Source: Phycisphaerae bacterium
GTDB taxonomy: Bacteria; Planctomycetota; Phycisphaerae; Phycisphaerales; SM1A02
DNA length: 64,000 bases
Assembly: GCA_002716385.1 (NCBI GenBank)
Contig: PBAX01000008.1
Span: forward strand, 101,182 to 165,181
Direction of reading: 5' to 3'
Within the stretch, counting starts at the first letter, position 1. Each line of letters starts with the position of its first letter. A program made the translations under genes and the position numbers. This document shows, piece by piece, positions 1 through 8,793 of this stretch. Under the pieces are notes generated by a model. That model saw only the letters and a list, made by a program, of their open reading frames with translations, was not told the DNA's origin and searched no databases.

Positions 1-36
1 CCTCCGTAGCCGATTCGAAGGGCATCGGAGGGCTTT
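1..36. terminator. imperfect hairpin at left window edge
   Basis: CCTCCG at 1-6 pairs with CGGAGG at 26-31, with a possible inner CC/GG pair, followed by GGCTTTC. This could be the terminator of a gene lying left of the window. The stem is short and there is no clean T run. From about 37 to 147 I see no gene. Confidence 0.3.
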
Positions 37-159
37 CACGATCATGACGCCTATCATCGTGTCGGTACGACCGCTTCGTAGTGTGCTGTCCTGTTTGTCT
101 GTCGTTCATTGTGTCACCCGTGAATAGTAGGCACACAAATCGGAAATGGAGGCTCTCAA

Positions 160-1146
160 ATGATGAAGTTTGACGTCGCCGTGGTCGGTGCCGGTATCGC
201 GGGACTGGCTGCAGCAGGGAGGCTGCGGATATCCGGATGCCGCGTGCTCCTGATAGACAAGGCCAGAGGACCCGGTGGCAGGCTGGCGACGAGGCATGGT
301 GTGGGGGAGATTCGAATGGATCATGGATGCCAGTATCTGGTCGAGGGATCCGATGACGAGTCGAGCATACTCCAGTCCGATGCCAGAGATGATTGTCTGG
401 GAATATGGCGTCCGAATTGCACAGGATCGAATTCGATGCATCTGGACAACTATCCGGAGGGCGACCTCTGGCATGTCGGTGTGCCGACCATGAGCGCTAT
501 TCCAAGATCGATGGCGCGAGATCTCCAAGTGAAGCTGAAATCTCGTGTGGCGACATTGAAGCGGATTGACGATGACTGGCTATTGCTCGATACGGATGAT
601 CAGCCGATCGCACAAGCAACCTGGGTCCTTTCGGCGATCCCATCACCCCAGGCAATTGATTTGCTGGCACCTCACGAATTCAGCGGGCTGGAAGTCATGT
701 CAAAGGCCACCTACGACCCTAATTGGACTCTCATGGTGGTAGAACCTGGCTCGACTACGGGAGAGCCCGATGTGATCGAACCTCAGAACGGATCGATTGC
801 CTGGATAGTCAACCAGAAGAGCAAGCCCGGTCGTCCTGAGGTGGACGCTTGGGTCGCCCAGGCCACCACCCGATGGAGCACCGACAACCTCGAACTTGAT
901 CAGGCGCAGGTCATACAGAAGCTGCTTCCGGAGATGTCTGCGGCGATTGGTCGTCAAGTCAACGGTGAAACAAGTGCGCATCGATGGCGTTACGCGTTTG
1001 TCAATGACCCTGCCGGCGAACCGTCACTCCTCGATCCTGACAGAAAGCTGGCCGCCTGTGGTGACTGGTGTCTTGGAAACAGGGTTACTCATGCCATCAC
1101 CAGCGGTCGGGCGGCAGCCCAGACAATCCTGCGGAACATGAAATGA
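160..1146 (+). CDS. renalase-like FAD-dependent NAD(P)/amine oxidoreductase
   Basis: Cytosolic flavoprotein of the renalase / amine-oxidase-like Rossmann family (328 aa). The N-terminus shows the FAD dinucleotide fold GAGIAG at residues 10-15 and an acidic ribose-binding Asp at about 33, followed by the family motif GPGGR (37-41). The C-terminal end has the second FAD contact region, CGDWCLGNRVTHAITSGRAA, typical of these proteins. The start is chosen at ATG 160 because GGAGG lies at 148-152 with a 7-base spacer. It converges on the DinB-like gene with no intergenic base. The substrate cannot be read from sequence; members act on dihydronicotinamide isomers or are uncharacterised. Confidence 0.85.
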   Translation: MMKFDVAVVGAGIAGLAAAGRLRISGCRVLLIDKARGPGGRLATRHGVGEIRMDHGCQYLVEGSDDESSILQSDARDDCLGIWRPNCTGSNSMHLDNYPEGDLWHVGVPTMSAIPRSMARDLQVKLKSRVATLKRIDDDWLLLDTDDQPIAQATWVLSAIPSPQAIDLLAPHEFSGLEVMSKATYDPNWTLMVVEPGSTTGEPDVIEPQNGSIAWIVNQKSKPGRPEVDAWVAQATTRWSTDNLELDQAQVIQKLLPEMSAAIGRQVNGETSAHRWRYAFVNDPAGEPSLLDPDRKLAACGDWCLGNRVTHAITSGRAAAQTILRNMK

Positions 1147-1653
1147 TCAGCCTGTTGGTCCGAATCCGGCGATTCGCCGCCAGCCACTGACCTGCCCGAG
1201 ATGGAACGTCACGTGCGCGACCATCATGAAGTTCGCAACGGATGCAAGATTGGGCATGCGACCTTCGAAGAAGGTGCCTTCCGTGGAACGTTCAAACACC
1301 GAATCATCGAGTGTCTCGACGAACACGGCGGCTTCTTCCAGTCTGTTCATGAAGCATGAGATGGCTTCCTCCTTGGTCTGGTAGCCATCGTGCATGTGGA
1401 GGCATTCGGCTCCATGCTGATACAGATCCGTATCGGAATCCTGCAATTCGATGTCGCTTCCAAGCATTTGCATGCAGTAGCCCACGTAGTAGGCGCAGTG
1501 TCCGAGGACGAAAGCGGGGTGATTGATGGTCGTATCGCAGCAATCGCTGAATCGGCCAGCTTCGACATCATCAACCAGTGGCTTCGCCATGTTCATGACG
1601 AATCGAATTGATCCGGCAAGTGCCGTTCCGGTGAGGTTGCATGTCGTGGTCAT
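1147..1653 (-). CDS. DinB-like / DUF1569-type helical-bundle protein
   Basis: A 168-aa cytosolic protein resembling the DinB/YfiT metal-dependent four-helix bundle. His residues sit at regular places (INHPAFVLGHCAYY near residue 45, a second cluster near 90, and MMVAHVTFHLGQVSGWRR near 150), as in DinB families where three His bind a metal ion. The final HxxxHxGQ...RR region is the best match. The start at 1653 follows GGAGC 6 bases upstream on the minus strand. It ends back-to-back with the renalase-like gene. Members are linked to thiol-dependent transfer or stress, but the activity here is unknown. Confidence 0.7.
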   Translation of the reverse strand: MTTTCNLTGTALAGSIRFVMNMAKPLVDDVEAGRFSDCCDTTINHPAFVLGHCAYYVGYCMQMLGSDIELQDSDTDLYQHGAECLHMHDGYQTKEEAISCFMNRLEEAAVFVETLDDSVFERSTEGTFFEGRMPNLASVANFMMVAHVTFHLGQVSGWRRIAGFGPTG

Positions 1654-1836
1654 CTGGAAGCTCCTGATTGGTTTGGTCGTTTGAGTGGCATGTAGTCTAG
1701 TCCTCGGGGAGATGGGTTTTCATCGTTCATCCAACGAAAATATGGATATTCGAAGCGGGAATGTGTTCCTTGATCGTTATGGATGCCCGTTTCACATGGT
1801 TGGAAACGGCATTTGAGAACGAGGCATTCGAACGGG

Positions 1837-1842
1837 TAGCAT
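1837..1842 (+). promoter_or_regulatory. -10 box TAGCAT of a probable leaderless start
   Basis: TAGCAT ends 6 bases before the ATG at 1849. TTGAGA lies 18 bases upstream of it as a possible -35. No Shine-Dalgarno sequence is present, so transcription probably begins at or next to the start codon. Confidence 0.45.
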
Positions 1843-1848
1843 CAGATC

Positions 1849-3861
1849 ATGAGTATTAAACTTCTGAAATGGATTGTCCCTTGTCTGGCTCTGCTCCTGA
1901 TGCCAAGCCAGCTTGCCTATTCAAACGAGCGTCCCGCTGATCCGGACAGACTGCGTGTGCTCGTCTGGAACGTCCTGCACGGGGCTAACGACGTCGAGAA
2001 CGGGCCTGAGAAGGCGCTTGAGATCATTCGTGAATCCAAGGCCGATCTCGTCCTGCTTCAGGAAAGCTACGACATCGACGGGGATCGACCAAAGCTCGGA
2101 GCATGGCTGGCCGGACAACTCGGTTGGAAGCAATGGCAGGGGGAAAGCGCTCATCTATGTGTATTGACACGACTGGATATCGAGGCCACATTTTTTCATC
2201 ATCCATGGCATGGAGTTGGCGCCGAACTGAAGGATGATCTTGGTCGTCGCTTCATCGCCTGGTCGATCTGGATCGACTGGCGTGCCTACATCACAAGAGA
2301 ACTTCGGGATGCCCCCGATATGAGTGATGCCGAACTGCTGGCGGCAGAGGATGTCCGCTCTTCAAGACTGCCGCAAGCCAATGCCATTCTTTCCCATCTA
2401 GATGCGATTGGTCATCGACGTGCCAGTATCCCGGTGCTCGTGGGAGGCGATTGGAACACACCCTCGCATCTGGATTGGACGGAAGATGCGGAGCGGGTGT
2501 TCAAGCATCGACGAAATCTCCCGCTCCCGGTCAGTCTTGCAATGCAGGATGCCGGTTTCATGGACACCTTTCGTGTCGTGCATCCGCATCCCGTCCAGCG
2601 TCCGGGGATCACATGGTCCCCGATGTTCCGTGAGAGTGACGGCAAGGTGACTGGATTCGAACGAATCGACCGTCTCTATCTACGGAATCCGACTCAGCCG
2701 GAGAATGATTGGATTCTCACGCCAGTCTCCGGACATGTCCTGCCTGAAGAGTGGGAAGACAATGCCATTCCTATCGAGAAGCGGGAGTTCCCCTCCGATC
2801 ACGGGGCGCTCTTCATGGATCTGGAGTGGAAGAAGGCGACGCCGGATCAGGCGGTGCAGCCAGTGCTGCTGGACGTCCTGGCCTTCAACATCCTTCACAG
2901 TGGGAATATCCCTGGTCCGACAGCCGCCGATTCTCTGTACCAGAAGCCAAGGCATGCAGCCATCGCGGATGTCATCATTCGCTCTGACCCCGATGTCGTG
3001 CTGGTGCAGGAGGAGTCTGGAGACGAGCGAGTCTTCGAGATTCTGAAGAAGAGGGATTCCACCTGGAATCGTCGAGGTGGTGGTACGCGTGGCCAGGCGA
3101 CCTACGCGAAGTTTCCCATCGAGGGAATGGATCAGGACACGGCGCGAATCATGCATCCATCCGGTCCAGTCGTCGTGCACAACGTCCATTGGAAGCCCTA
3201 TCCATATGGCCCCTACCTGATCCAGGACAGGTTGCTTGAAGGTCGGGAGATCGACGTCCGGGAGATTCTCGAGGAAAGTGACAAGGGCGACATCTATTTC
3301 CAGACCTATCGCTCGGTTCATCCGGCGCTTGTTTCTGGTACGCCGGTGATCGTGGGCGGAGATTTCAACGAGCCGTCGCATCTCGATTGGACGGATGACT
3401 GGGAACAGTCCGAACTTGATCGATGGGTGTCGAATCCGACGGATACGCGGCTGGGGCCAGCCATGTCATGGAAAGGTTCTCAGGTCATGGCGACTCCGAT
3501 CAACTACACCGAGGAATTGGGGATAGATGGCCCATTGCCTGGACTGAAAGATGTTTTCAGGACGCTGCGGCCTAGCGAGACCATTCATCCGGGGCATACC
3601 TGGACGCCGAGATACATCGATGGAACGAAGGGTCGGGGGCACTGGGATGCCAGTGGATTCGAGGATCCACGAGAGGCACAGAAGACGGCGGCGTTGGATC
3701 GAATAGACATGATCTACGCTTCGCCGAACCTGGAGCCTGTGCGAGTCTTCGTGTTGGGGGATCATGGCGATCCTTCCAGCGACATAGGTTTCCAGGAGTG
3801 GCCCTCGGACCACAGGGCTGTCCTGGCCACTCTTCGCTGGTATCCCGATCGATCGGACTGA
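1849..3861 (+). CDS. exported protein with two tandem endonuclease/exonuclease/phosphatase domains
   Basis: A 670-aa protein with a Sec signal peptide (residues 1-26, hydrophobic core WIVPCLALLLMP) and two EEP-superfamily domains in tandem. Domain 1 begins at about residue 36 (VLVWNVLH), with the metal/active-site motifs VGGDWNTPSHLDWT near 198 and SDHGAL near 316. Domain 2 repeats the plan: VLAFNILH at about 342, VGGDFNEPSHLDWT near 501 and SDHRAV near 653. EEP enzymes use Mg2+ to cleave phosphodiesters or phosphomonoesters (DNase, sphingomyelinase, inositol phosphatase). Export and the adjacent secreted phosphatase suggest extracytoplasmic phosphate scavenging, which is an inference. The gene is followed 27 bases later by the metallophosphatase gene in the same direction. 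Confidence 0.85.
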   Translation: MSIKLLKWIVPCLALLLMPSQLAYSNERPADPDRLRVLVWNVLHGANDVENGPEKALEIIRESKADLVLLQESYDIDGDRPKLGAWLAGQLGWKQWQGESAHLCVLTRLDIEATFFHHPWHGVGAELKDDLGRRFIAWSIWIDWRAYITRELRDAPDMSDAELLAAEDVRSSRLPQANAILSHLDAIGHRRASIPVLVGGDWNTPSHLDWTEDAERVFKHRRNLPLPVSLAMQDAGFMDTFRVVHPHPVQRPGITWSPMFRESDGKVTGFERIDRLYLRNPTQPENDWILTPVSGHVLPEEWEDNAIPIEKREFPSDHGALFMDLEWKKATPDQAVQPVLLDVLAFNILHSGNIPGPTAADSLYQKPRHAAIADVIIRSDPDVVLVQEESGDERVFEILKKRDSTWNRRGGGTRGQATYAKFPIEGMDQDTARIMHPSGPVVVHNVHWKPYPYGPYLIQDRLLEGREIDVREILEESDKGDIYFQTYRSVHPALVSGTPVIVGGDFNEPSHLDWTDDWEQSELDRWVSNPTDTRLGPAMSWKGSQVMATPINYTEELGIDGPLPGLKDVFRTLRPSETIHPGHTWTPRYIDGTKGRGHWDASGFEDPREAQKTAALDRIDMIYASPNLEPVRVFVLGDHGDPSSDIGFQEWPSDHRAVLATLRWYPDRSD

Positions 3862-3888
3862 GGGATCACTGGACGATATGCTGGCAGG

Positions 3889-5757
3889 ATGATCACTCCA
3901 CTCATCCCATTGCTCGTCTTCGCCTTGCTTCACGATGACCCGGATGCGCTGGTGGCCTATCCACTGCAGGCATCCGATGTCTCGTCGGAGACACTCCATG
4001 CCCAGCTGGGGCCGTCGATCGTCCTTGAACGAGCACTCGATTTCGTTCCTGACGAGCAGGGTGGCGGTGTTGAGCTGACGGAGCAGGATCGACTGGTGAT
4101 CGCCGATGATTTCAAGGCCGTGAAGGACCTGCTTCCCCTCCAGGAAATGACGGTTTCCGCCTGGCTTTCCGTCGTGCAGCCCAGAGAGTGGGGTGGGGTA
4201 CTCGGATGCATCCAGGACAACAACGATGCGGAGACTGGATGGGTCCTTGGTTACGACAGCAGGCAGTTCACTTACGGTTTGGCAACCGAGGGGCCCGATG
4301 ACGGCAACGGGCTGATGACCTATGTCAAGGGCAAGACCCCTTATGAAGAAGGCCGGATGTATCACATTGTCGGTACCTACGACGGAGAGACCGCTCGCTT
4401 GTTCGTGAATGGCAAGCTGGATGGCCAGTCGAAGGTCCAGTCCGGCCCCTTGCTCTATCCGGAGGCGGCTCCGTTCACGATCGGGTCCTACATGGATGAC
4501 AACGAGTTTCATCCGCATGTCGGTCGCTTGATGGATGTGCGGCTCTACGACATGGCAGCCAGTGGTGACTGGGTCCGACATCAGTTCGATCATCATGCAC
4601 ATAGAGCGTCGTTCCCCGTCCGGATTCCGCCTGAGAAACCGATTTCGGATGATCTGGATTGGCAGGTTCCGCCATTTCTCCAGTACGCAACAGGCGATTC
4701 GATTCGGATCGTCTTCGAGACGACGCGGCCGGTGACCGGTGTCGTCCGGTATGGAGAAACATCGGAATTCAATCTCGAGAAACGGATTGCCGAACCTCTG
4801 ATGCTTGGCGAGGTTCTCCTGGATGGTCTCGACCCGGATGAGCCGTACTTCTATCAAGTGGACTTGCAGGATGATGGGGAGCAGCGGATACAGAGCGATA
4901 TCCTGACCTTCCAGACAGCGGCCCCACGTGGCAAGCCCATAGGCTTCGCGATATTGAGTGACACCCAGGACAATCCCGTCGTTTCCGCCCAGCTCTCCGA
5001 GCATATTTGGGAACAACGCCCCGGTTTTCTGGTGCATCCGGGCGATCTGACCGGGACCGGATCACGAAAAGGGGATTGGACGGAGGAATTCTTCCCTGGA
5101 ATGAACGGGCTGCTTGGTCGTGTCACGATGTATCCGGTTCTCGGCAATCATGAACAGGATGCACGGCATTACTACAAGTACATGTCCCTTCCCGATCCGG
5201 AGTACTACTACAGCTTCAGTCAGGGCGACGCCGACTTCTTCATGATCGATACCAATAGAAACGTGGCGCCCGGTTCGGAACAGTACATTTGGCTTGACGA
5301 GGTTCTGGCCGAATCGAATGCCAGATGGAAGTTCGTGGTGCATCACCATCCGCCGTATTCATCAGACGAGAATGATTACGGTGACACCTGGAAGGGAAGA
5401 GGCACCCGTGGGGATCTCCGCGCGAGAAAGCTCACGACTCTTTACGACAAACATGATGTTGATCTGGTCCTGAATGGCCACATACACAGCTATGAACGGA
5501 CATGGCCGATTTCGGGGGGACGGGTCGTCGATGATGGTGGAGTCGTCTATACGATCACCGGTGGTGGTGGCGGGGGACTGGAAACGCCCGGGCCCTCGAG
5601 GCCATCATTCAACAACACCGTCCGCAGGGGTCATCACTACTGCATGGTTCGCTTGAACGGGGACACATTGGAGTTCTTCGCCTACGACCTGGACAACAGG
5701 CTCTTCGATCACATGCGGATCGACAAGCGTCGCCGTGGGCTCGACACGGTCGAATGA
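3889..5757 (+). CDS. exported LamG / purple-acid-phosphatase-like metallophosphoesterase
   Basis: A 622-aa protein with a short signal peptide (residues 1-14). A LamG/concanavalin-like domain spans about 70-215 (FVNGKLDG near 171), followed by an Fn3-like segment at about 255-345 as found before purple acid phosphatase domains. The catalytic domain has the metallophosphoesterase motifs in order: LSDTQDN (near 355), HPGDLTG (382), GNHEQD (418), HHHPPYS (484) and NGHIHSYERT (528). It probably hydrolyses phosphomonoesters outside the cytoplasm, with LamG binding a glycan or surface; this is an inference. A TATGCT box 6 bases before the ATG could give a leaderless mRNA; otherwise the gene is read through from the EEP gene. 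Confidence 0.87.
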   Translation: MITPLIPLLVFALLHDDPDALVAYPLQASDVSSETLHAQLGPSIVLERALDFVPDEQGGGVELTEQDRLVIADDFKAVKDLLPLQEMTVSAWLSVVQPREWGGVLGCIQDNNDAETGWVLGYDSRQFTYGLATEGPDDGNGLMTYVKGKTPYEEGRMYHIVGTYDGETARLFVNGKLDGQSKVQSGPLLYPEAAPFTIGSYMDDNEFHPHVGRLMDVRLYDMAASGDWVRHQFDHHAHRASFPVRIPPEKPISDDLDWQVPPFLQYATGDSIRIVFETTRPVTGVVRYGETSEFNLEKRIAEPLMLGEVLLDGLDPDEPYFYQVDLQDDGEQRIQSDILTFQTAAPRGKPIGFAILSDTQDNPVVSAQLSEHIWEQRPGFLVHPGDLTGTGSRKGDWTEEFFPGMNGLLGRVTMYPVLGNHEQDARHYYKYMSLPDPEYYYSFSQGDADFFMIDTNRNVAPGSEQYIWLDEVLAESNARWKFVVHHHPPYSSDENDYGDTWKGRGTRGDLRARKLTTLYDKHDVDLVLNGHIHSYERTWPISGGRVVDDGGVVYTITGGGGGGLETPGPSRPSFNNTVRRGHHYCMVRLNGDTLEFFAYDLDNRLFDHMRIDKRRRGLDTVE

Positions 5758-5762
5758 AGTGG

Positions 5763-7634
5763 TCAGGCGGCCTTGTCCTTTGATCGGCCTTTCTGCCCCT
5801 TGCCGTCCTGCTTGCCTTTGCCGTCCTTTTTCCCATCAACGGACCCACTGCGGTTCTTGTTTCCACCGCGAGTGGGGATCAGCTCGAATTGTTCGGGTGT
5901 CAGAAGCGCTTTCAACGAGTATTCGACATGTTCGTTGAGTTCCTGATGGGCTTCCATGCCATGCCCGGTCCAGTCCGTCCGTGTCCAGGGCTTCTCCCTT
6001 GAGTCATCGAGACTCCAGAGACTGAGGATGGGTTGTCTGGCCAATTCCGGATCGCGAAGGAGCCGCTTCTCGATGGCTTCGTCACGGATACCGCGAAGCC
6101 GATCCAGAGTCTCCTCCTCAAGCGCCAGCACGACGAGCATCGTCTCTTCGTCGAGATCCTCAATCGCGATGGCGGCCATCATGGCTCGTTCACTCCATCG
6201 TGTTCGAAGTTCCGACCCGAATCCCCTGCGCATGCTCCTGTCGTAGTAGAGGTCGGCGACAGTGGGATCATTCTGGGAGAGCGTCGCTCTGGTCTGTTCG
6301 ATCAGCTCAAGTATCGAGTCCCGATAGGCCACGGAGGCATCAATCTGACTGTGCCATGATTTCGTGAACGGTTCGATGACCTCGTACCAGGTTTCAATCG
6401 GCACGTTTTCCTCATCCCCGGCTACGGCCACAAGGTCGTCTCGGGCAATCAGGAGCCTGAGGCCTTCGACTTCGCGATCGATGGAAGCATCCGTTCGAGC
6501 CTGCACCAGATCGGCCAACCTGGACTGTGAGGAGGCAAGTGTCTCCTCCGCCAGGGCCTGATTGTCGGATTGTTGCTCAAGCTCGCGAAGAAGTGACCAT
6601 GGATTGATGAATTCACCTCCCATTCTGGCATGACGCATTCCGTGTTCGATGCGAAGTCTCGCCAGAGCCGCGGAAAGACGTTCCTCGTCCTCGATCTCGT
6701 CATCGACCACCAGAACAAGTCTGAGCATCTGGATGACATCCAGCCTGAGTGCATTTCGCTGGTCGCGGATGGTTTCCGCCATCGAGACCAGATCCCGTGC
6801 CGTGATGTCACCTTCGGGAAGCTTGATGGAGTTCACTCGCGATCTCATACGGTCGCGAAGCAGACGAAGCTGTTCGTCCATGTTCTCCAATCCTCTGCTC
6901 AGTTCGGCGGTCCATTCCGCCGTCCGGGCCTTCACTTCATTCGAGATCTCCTCTCGGGAGATGTCCTCGCCGGCTTCCTTGGCGACTCGCTCCCTGGCAT
7001 ATCCCCTGACCCTGTCCTCGATCATGGCCGTGGAGGCCTCCATGTCGATCTGTTTGGAAAGCACCTGATTCTCGAGGCTCTCGAGGATCTGCTGCATTTC
7101 ACGAGACTCTTCGCTGGCACGATAGGCCTGTAGGGCAGGCCTCATGCCATTGGTGAGTTCATTCATCGACTCGCCGTAGTCGCGAATGATCGTTTCGACC
7201 AGAAGCATGCGTTGCTTGTCGAGCTCGAGCCAGTTGCTCAGCAGCTGTACATGTCGAGGCATGAAATCCGGTTCAAGAAGAATGGCAGGTTCAAGAGGAT
7301 CGGGGGGCAGGAGTCTGGCCATTCGCTGGCGGGCATTGGTGTCGTCGTAGGCCTTGTCCCGTTGTCGGTCCTGCCACATCCGCTTGTCATTCTCACCACC
7401 CTTGGCATCCTGGACAGCGGTGTTCCATATTTCCCAGGCCTGTTTCTCATCCATGTTTCCACTGATGACGGCGGCCTTGAGCGCATTGCCGAGTTCCTCC
7501 AGCTGAGGACTCGTCGACTCCTCCTGTTCTTCCTCGCTTGCGAGCGTTGATGGATTTCCGATGAATCCAAGAACGAGCAGGGCCGGTAGGAGCAGGCACA
7601 TTCGCAGGATGTCTGATTTGAAAGTGGGCATCAT
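5763..7634 (-). CDS. exported coiled-coil-rich hypothetical protein
   Basis: I do not recognise a family. The 623-aa product has a signal peptide (about residues 1-32, MCLLLPALLVLGFIGNP), then an almost entirely helical, charged sequence with heptad-like stretches. The C-terminal tail is very rich in Lys, Gly and Asp (from about residue 600, repeating KDGKGKQDGKGQK). There is no Cys-rich or catalytic motif. The start at 7634 has AGAGG a few bases upstream. It ends five bases from the phosphatase gene in a convergent arrangement. A cell-envelope structural or scaffold role is possible but not supported by any motif. Confidence 0.7.
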   Translation of the reverse strand: MMPTFKSDILRMCLLLPALLVLGFIGNPSTLASEEEQEESTSPQLEELGNALKAAVISGNMDEKQAWEIWNTAVQDAKGGENDKRMWQDRQRDKAYDDTNARQRMARLLPPDPLEPAILLEPDFMPRHVQLLSNWLELDKQRMLLVETIIRDYGESMNELTNGMRPALQAYRASEESREMQQILESLENQVLSKQIDMEASTAMIEDRVRGYARERVAKEAGEDISREEISNEVKARTAEWTAELSRGLENMDEQLRLLRDRMRSRVNSIKLPEGDITARDLVSMAETIRDQRNALRLDVIQMLRLVLVVDDEIEDEERLSAALARLRIEHGMRHARMGGEFINPWSLLRELEQQSDNQALAEETLASSQSRLADLVQARTDASIDREVEGLRLLIARDDLVAVAGDEENVPIETWYEVIEPFTKSWHSQIDASVAYRDSILELIEQTRATLSQNDPTVADLYYDRSMRRGFGSELRTRWSERAMMAAIAIEDLDEETMLVVLALEEETLDRLRGIRDEAIEKRLLRDPELARQPILSLWSLDDSREKPWTRTDWTGHGMEAHQELNEHVEYSLKALLTPEQFELIPTRGGNKNRSGSVDGKKDGKGKQDGKGQKGRSKDKAA

Positions 7635-7703
7635 GGGACCTCTTTTTCTACGATGTACAACTTATACGAATCAATGCCGATTACAAGATGACTTTGATCT
7701 CGT

Positions 7704-8714
7704 TCAGGCGACTCCGGCTTGAAGCATGCGGCAACCGAGATAGGCGGCGAATGTGCCAAGCCAGTGCGAGCCTGCATAGTGTTCGGTGGAGACGGCCTGC
7801 AGTCCTCGTTCCGCATGGTCTCTGGCGGATCTCTGGAGCCCCTCCCTGCGAGGGTCGTCAGCAGGCAGACTGCCGAAGACATCCCACAGCATCCAGGCAC
7901 GGCTCAGGTTGAGTCCGTCGAGATGGGTCAGTCTTCCGTCACTCGGATCGGGATTGGTGGCCGGTGCAAGCGTCGTCTCCCTGGCAAGTCCGGGCATGGT
8001 CCGGTCCATCCATGAGGCGAACTCGGTGCTCTCCAGCACCCGGCTCATGATGGAAGCGGCTCCGAGTGAACCGGACAGGAAATCCTCCCCGGAGGGTTCC
8101 AGATGCAGTGGATAGTCATGGTCTTCTCCATAGAAGTCGATGGCTCGATCCCTCAGGAGCGAGATCATCTCCGTGTCATCGATCTCATGTGCCCAGTCCC
8201 AGACGAGTCCCATCGAGAACGCCGTCTGCGCATGTGTTCCACAACGAATGGGAAAGGGCAGTTTCGGAAGCCAGGAGACGAGATGTTCACGGGCCGTGTA
8301 TTCCAGTGGAGTCAGGGCGCGTCGCCAGGCCCTGGCGTCATCGGACTCGTTTCGATTCAATTCGGCGACCAGGGCGAGCAGCCACGCCAGACCGTAGGGG
8401 CGTTCGAATCCGGGGCGTTCAACCAGATGATCACGTTCGATAAGGATCGATTCCTCATGGAAGCTGCGGCTCAGCGCCTCGTGGCATCGGTCCGCAAACG
8501 GTGTTCCTTGATTCAGGCGTAGCGTCAGTGCCAGCAACCAGTGTCCATGGACGGCTGAGTGCCAGTCGAAGCAGCCATAGAAGACGGGTGTCATCGATCT
8601 CGGGGCTTCGATGGCATCAGGGGACAGCACGAGTCTGGAGAGATGGTAGGGGTACTCCCGATGTATGCCATCCAGCGCCAACCGTGCGTACTGTTCCAGT
8701 CCATTGAGCGTCAT
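7704..8714 (-). CDS. DUF2891 family protein
   Basis: A 336-aa protein matching DUF2891. It has an alpha/alpha-barrel-like helical pattern, with FYGCFDWHSAVHGHW near residue 45 and YGLAWLLAL, THAQTAFSMG, SGEDFLSG and YAGSHWLGTFAAY towards the C-terminus. This distribution of Trp and His resembles (alpha/alpha)6-barrel glycan-active proteins, but the reaction is not known. The start is placed at ATG 8714 because a TATAAC -10 box ends 9 bases upstream; the longer frame to 8768 would begin upstream of that promoter. No signal peptide is evident. Confidence 0.8.
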   Translation of the reverse strand: MTLNGLEQYARLALDGIHREYPYHLSRLVLSPDAIEAPRSMTPVFYGCFDWHSAVHGHWLLALTLRLNQGTPFADRCHEALSRSFHEESILIERDHLVERPGFERPYGLAWLLALVAELNRNESDDARAWRRALTPLEYTAREHLVSWLPKLPFPIRCGTHAQTAFSMGLVWDWAHEIDDTEMISLLRDRAIDFYGEDHDYPLHLEPSGEDFLSGSLGAASIMSRVLESTEFASWMDRTMPGLARETTLAPATNPDPSDGRLTHLDGLNLSRAWMLWDVFGSLPADDPRREGLQRSARDHAERGLQAVSTEHYAGSHWLGTFAAYLGCRMLQAGVA

Positions 8715-8723
8715 GAAGACACA

Positions 8724-8729
8724 GTTATA
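8724..8729 (-). promoter_or_regulatory. -10 box TATAAC of a probable leaderless start
   Basis: On the minus strand TATAAC ends 9 bases before the ATG of the DUF2891 gene. There is no Shine-Dalgarno sequence, so the mRNA probably starts at the initiation codon. Confidence 0.5.
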
Positions 8730-8793
8730 GCAACGTGTGGGGTGGGGTACACGATCCCTGCATTGCAATCCGATTCCGTGGTGGTGGAACGGT

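Noticed and set aside
3466..5037. Minus-strand open frame of 523 codons opposite the secreted phosphoesterases
   Set aside because: It is an antisense shadow of two well supported genes. The translation has no domain, and its composition follows from the opposite-strand codon bias.
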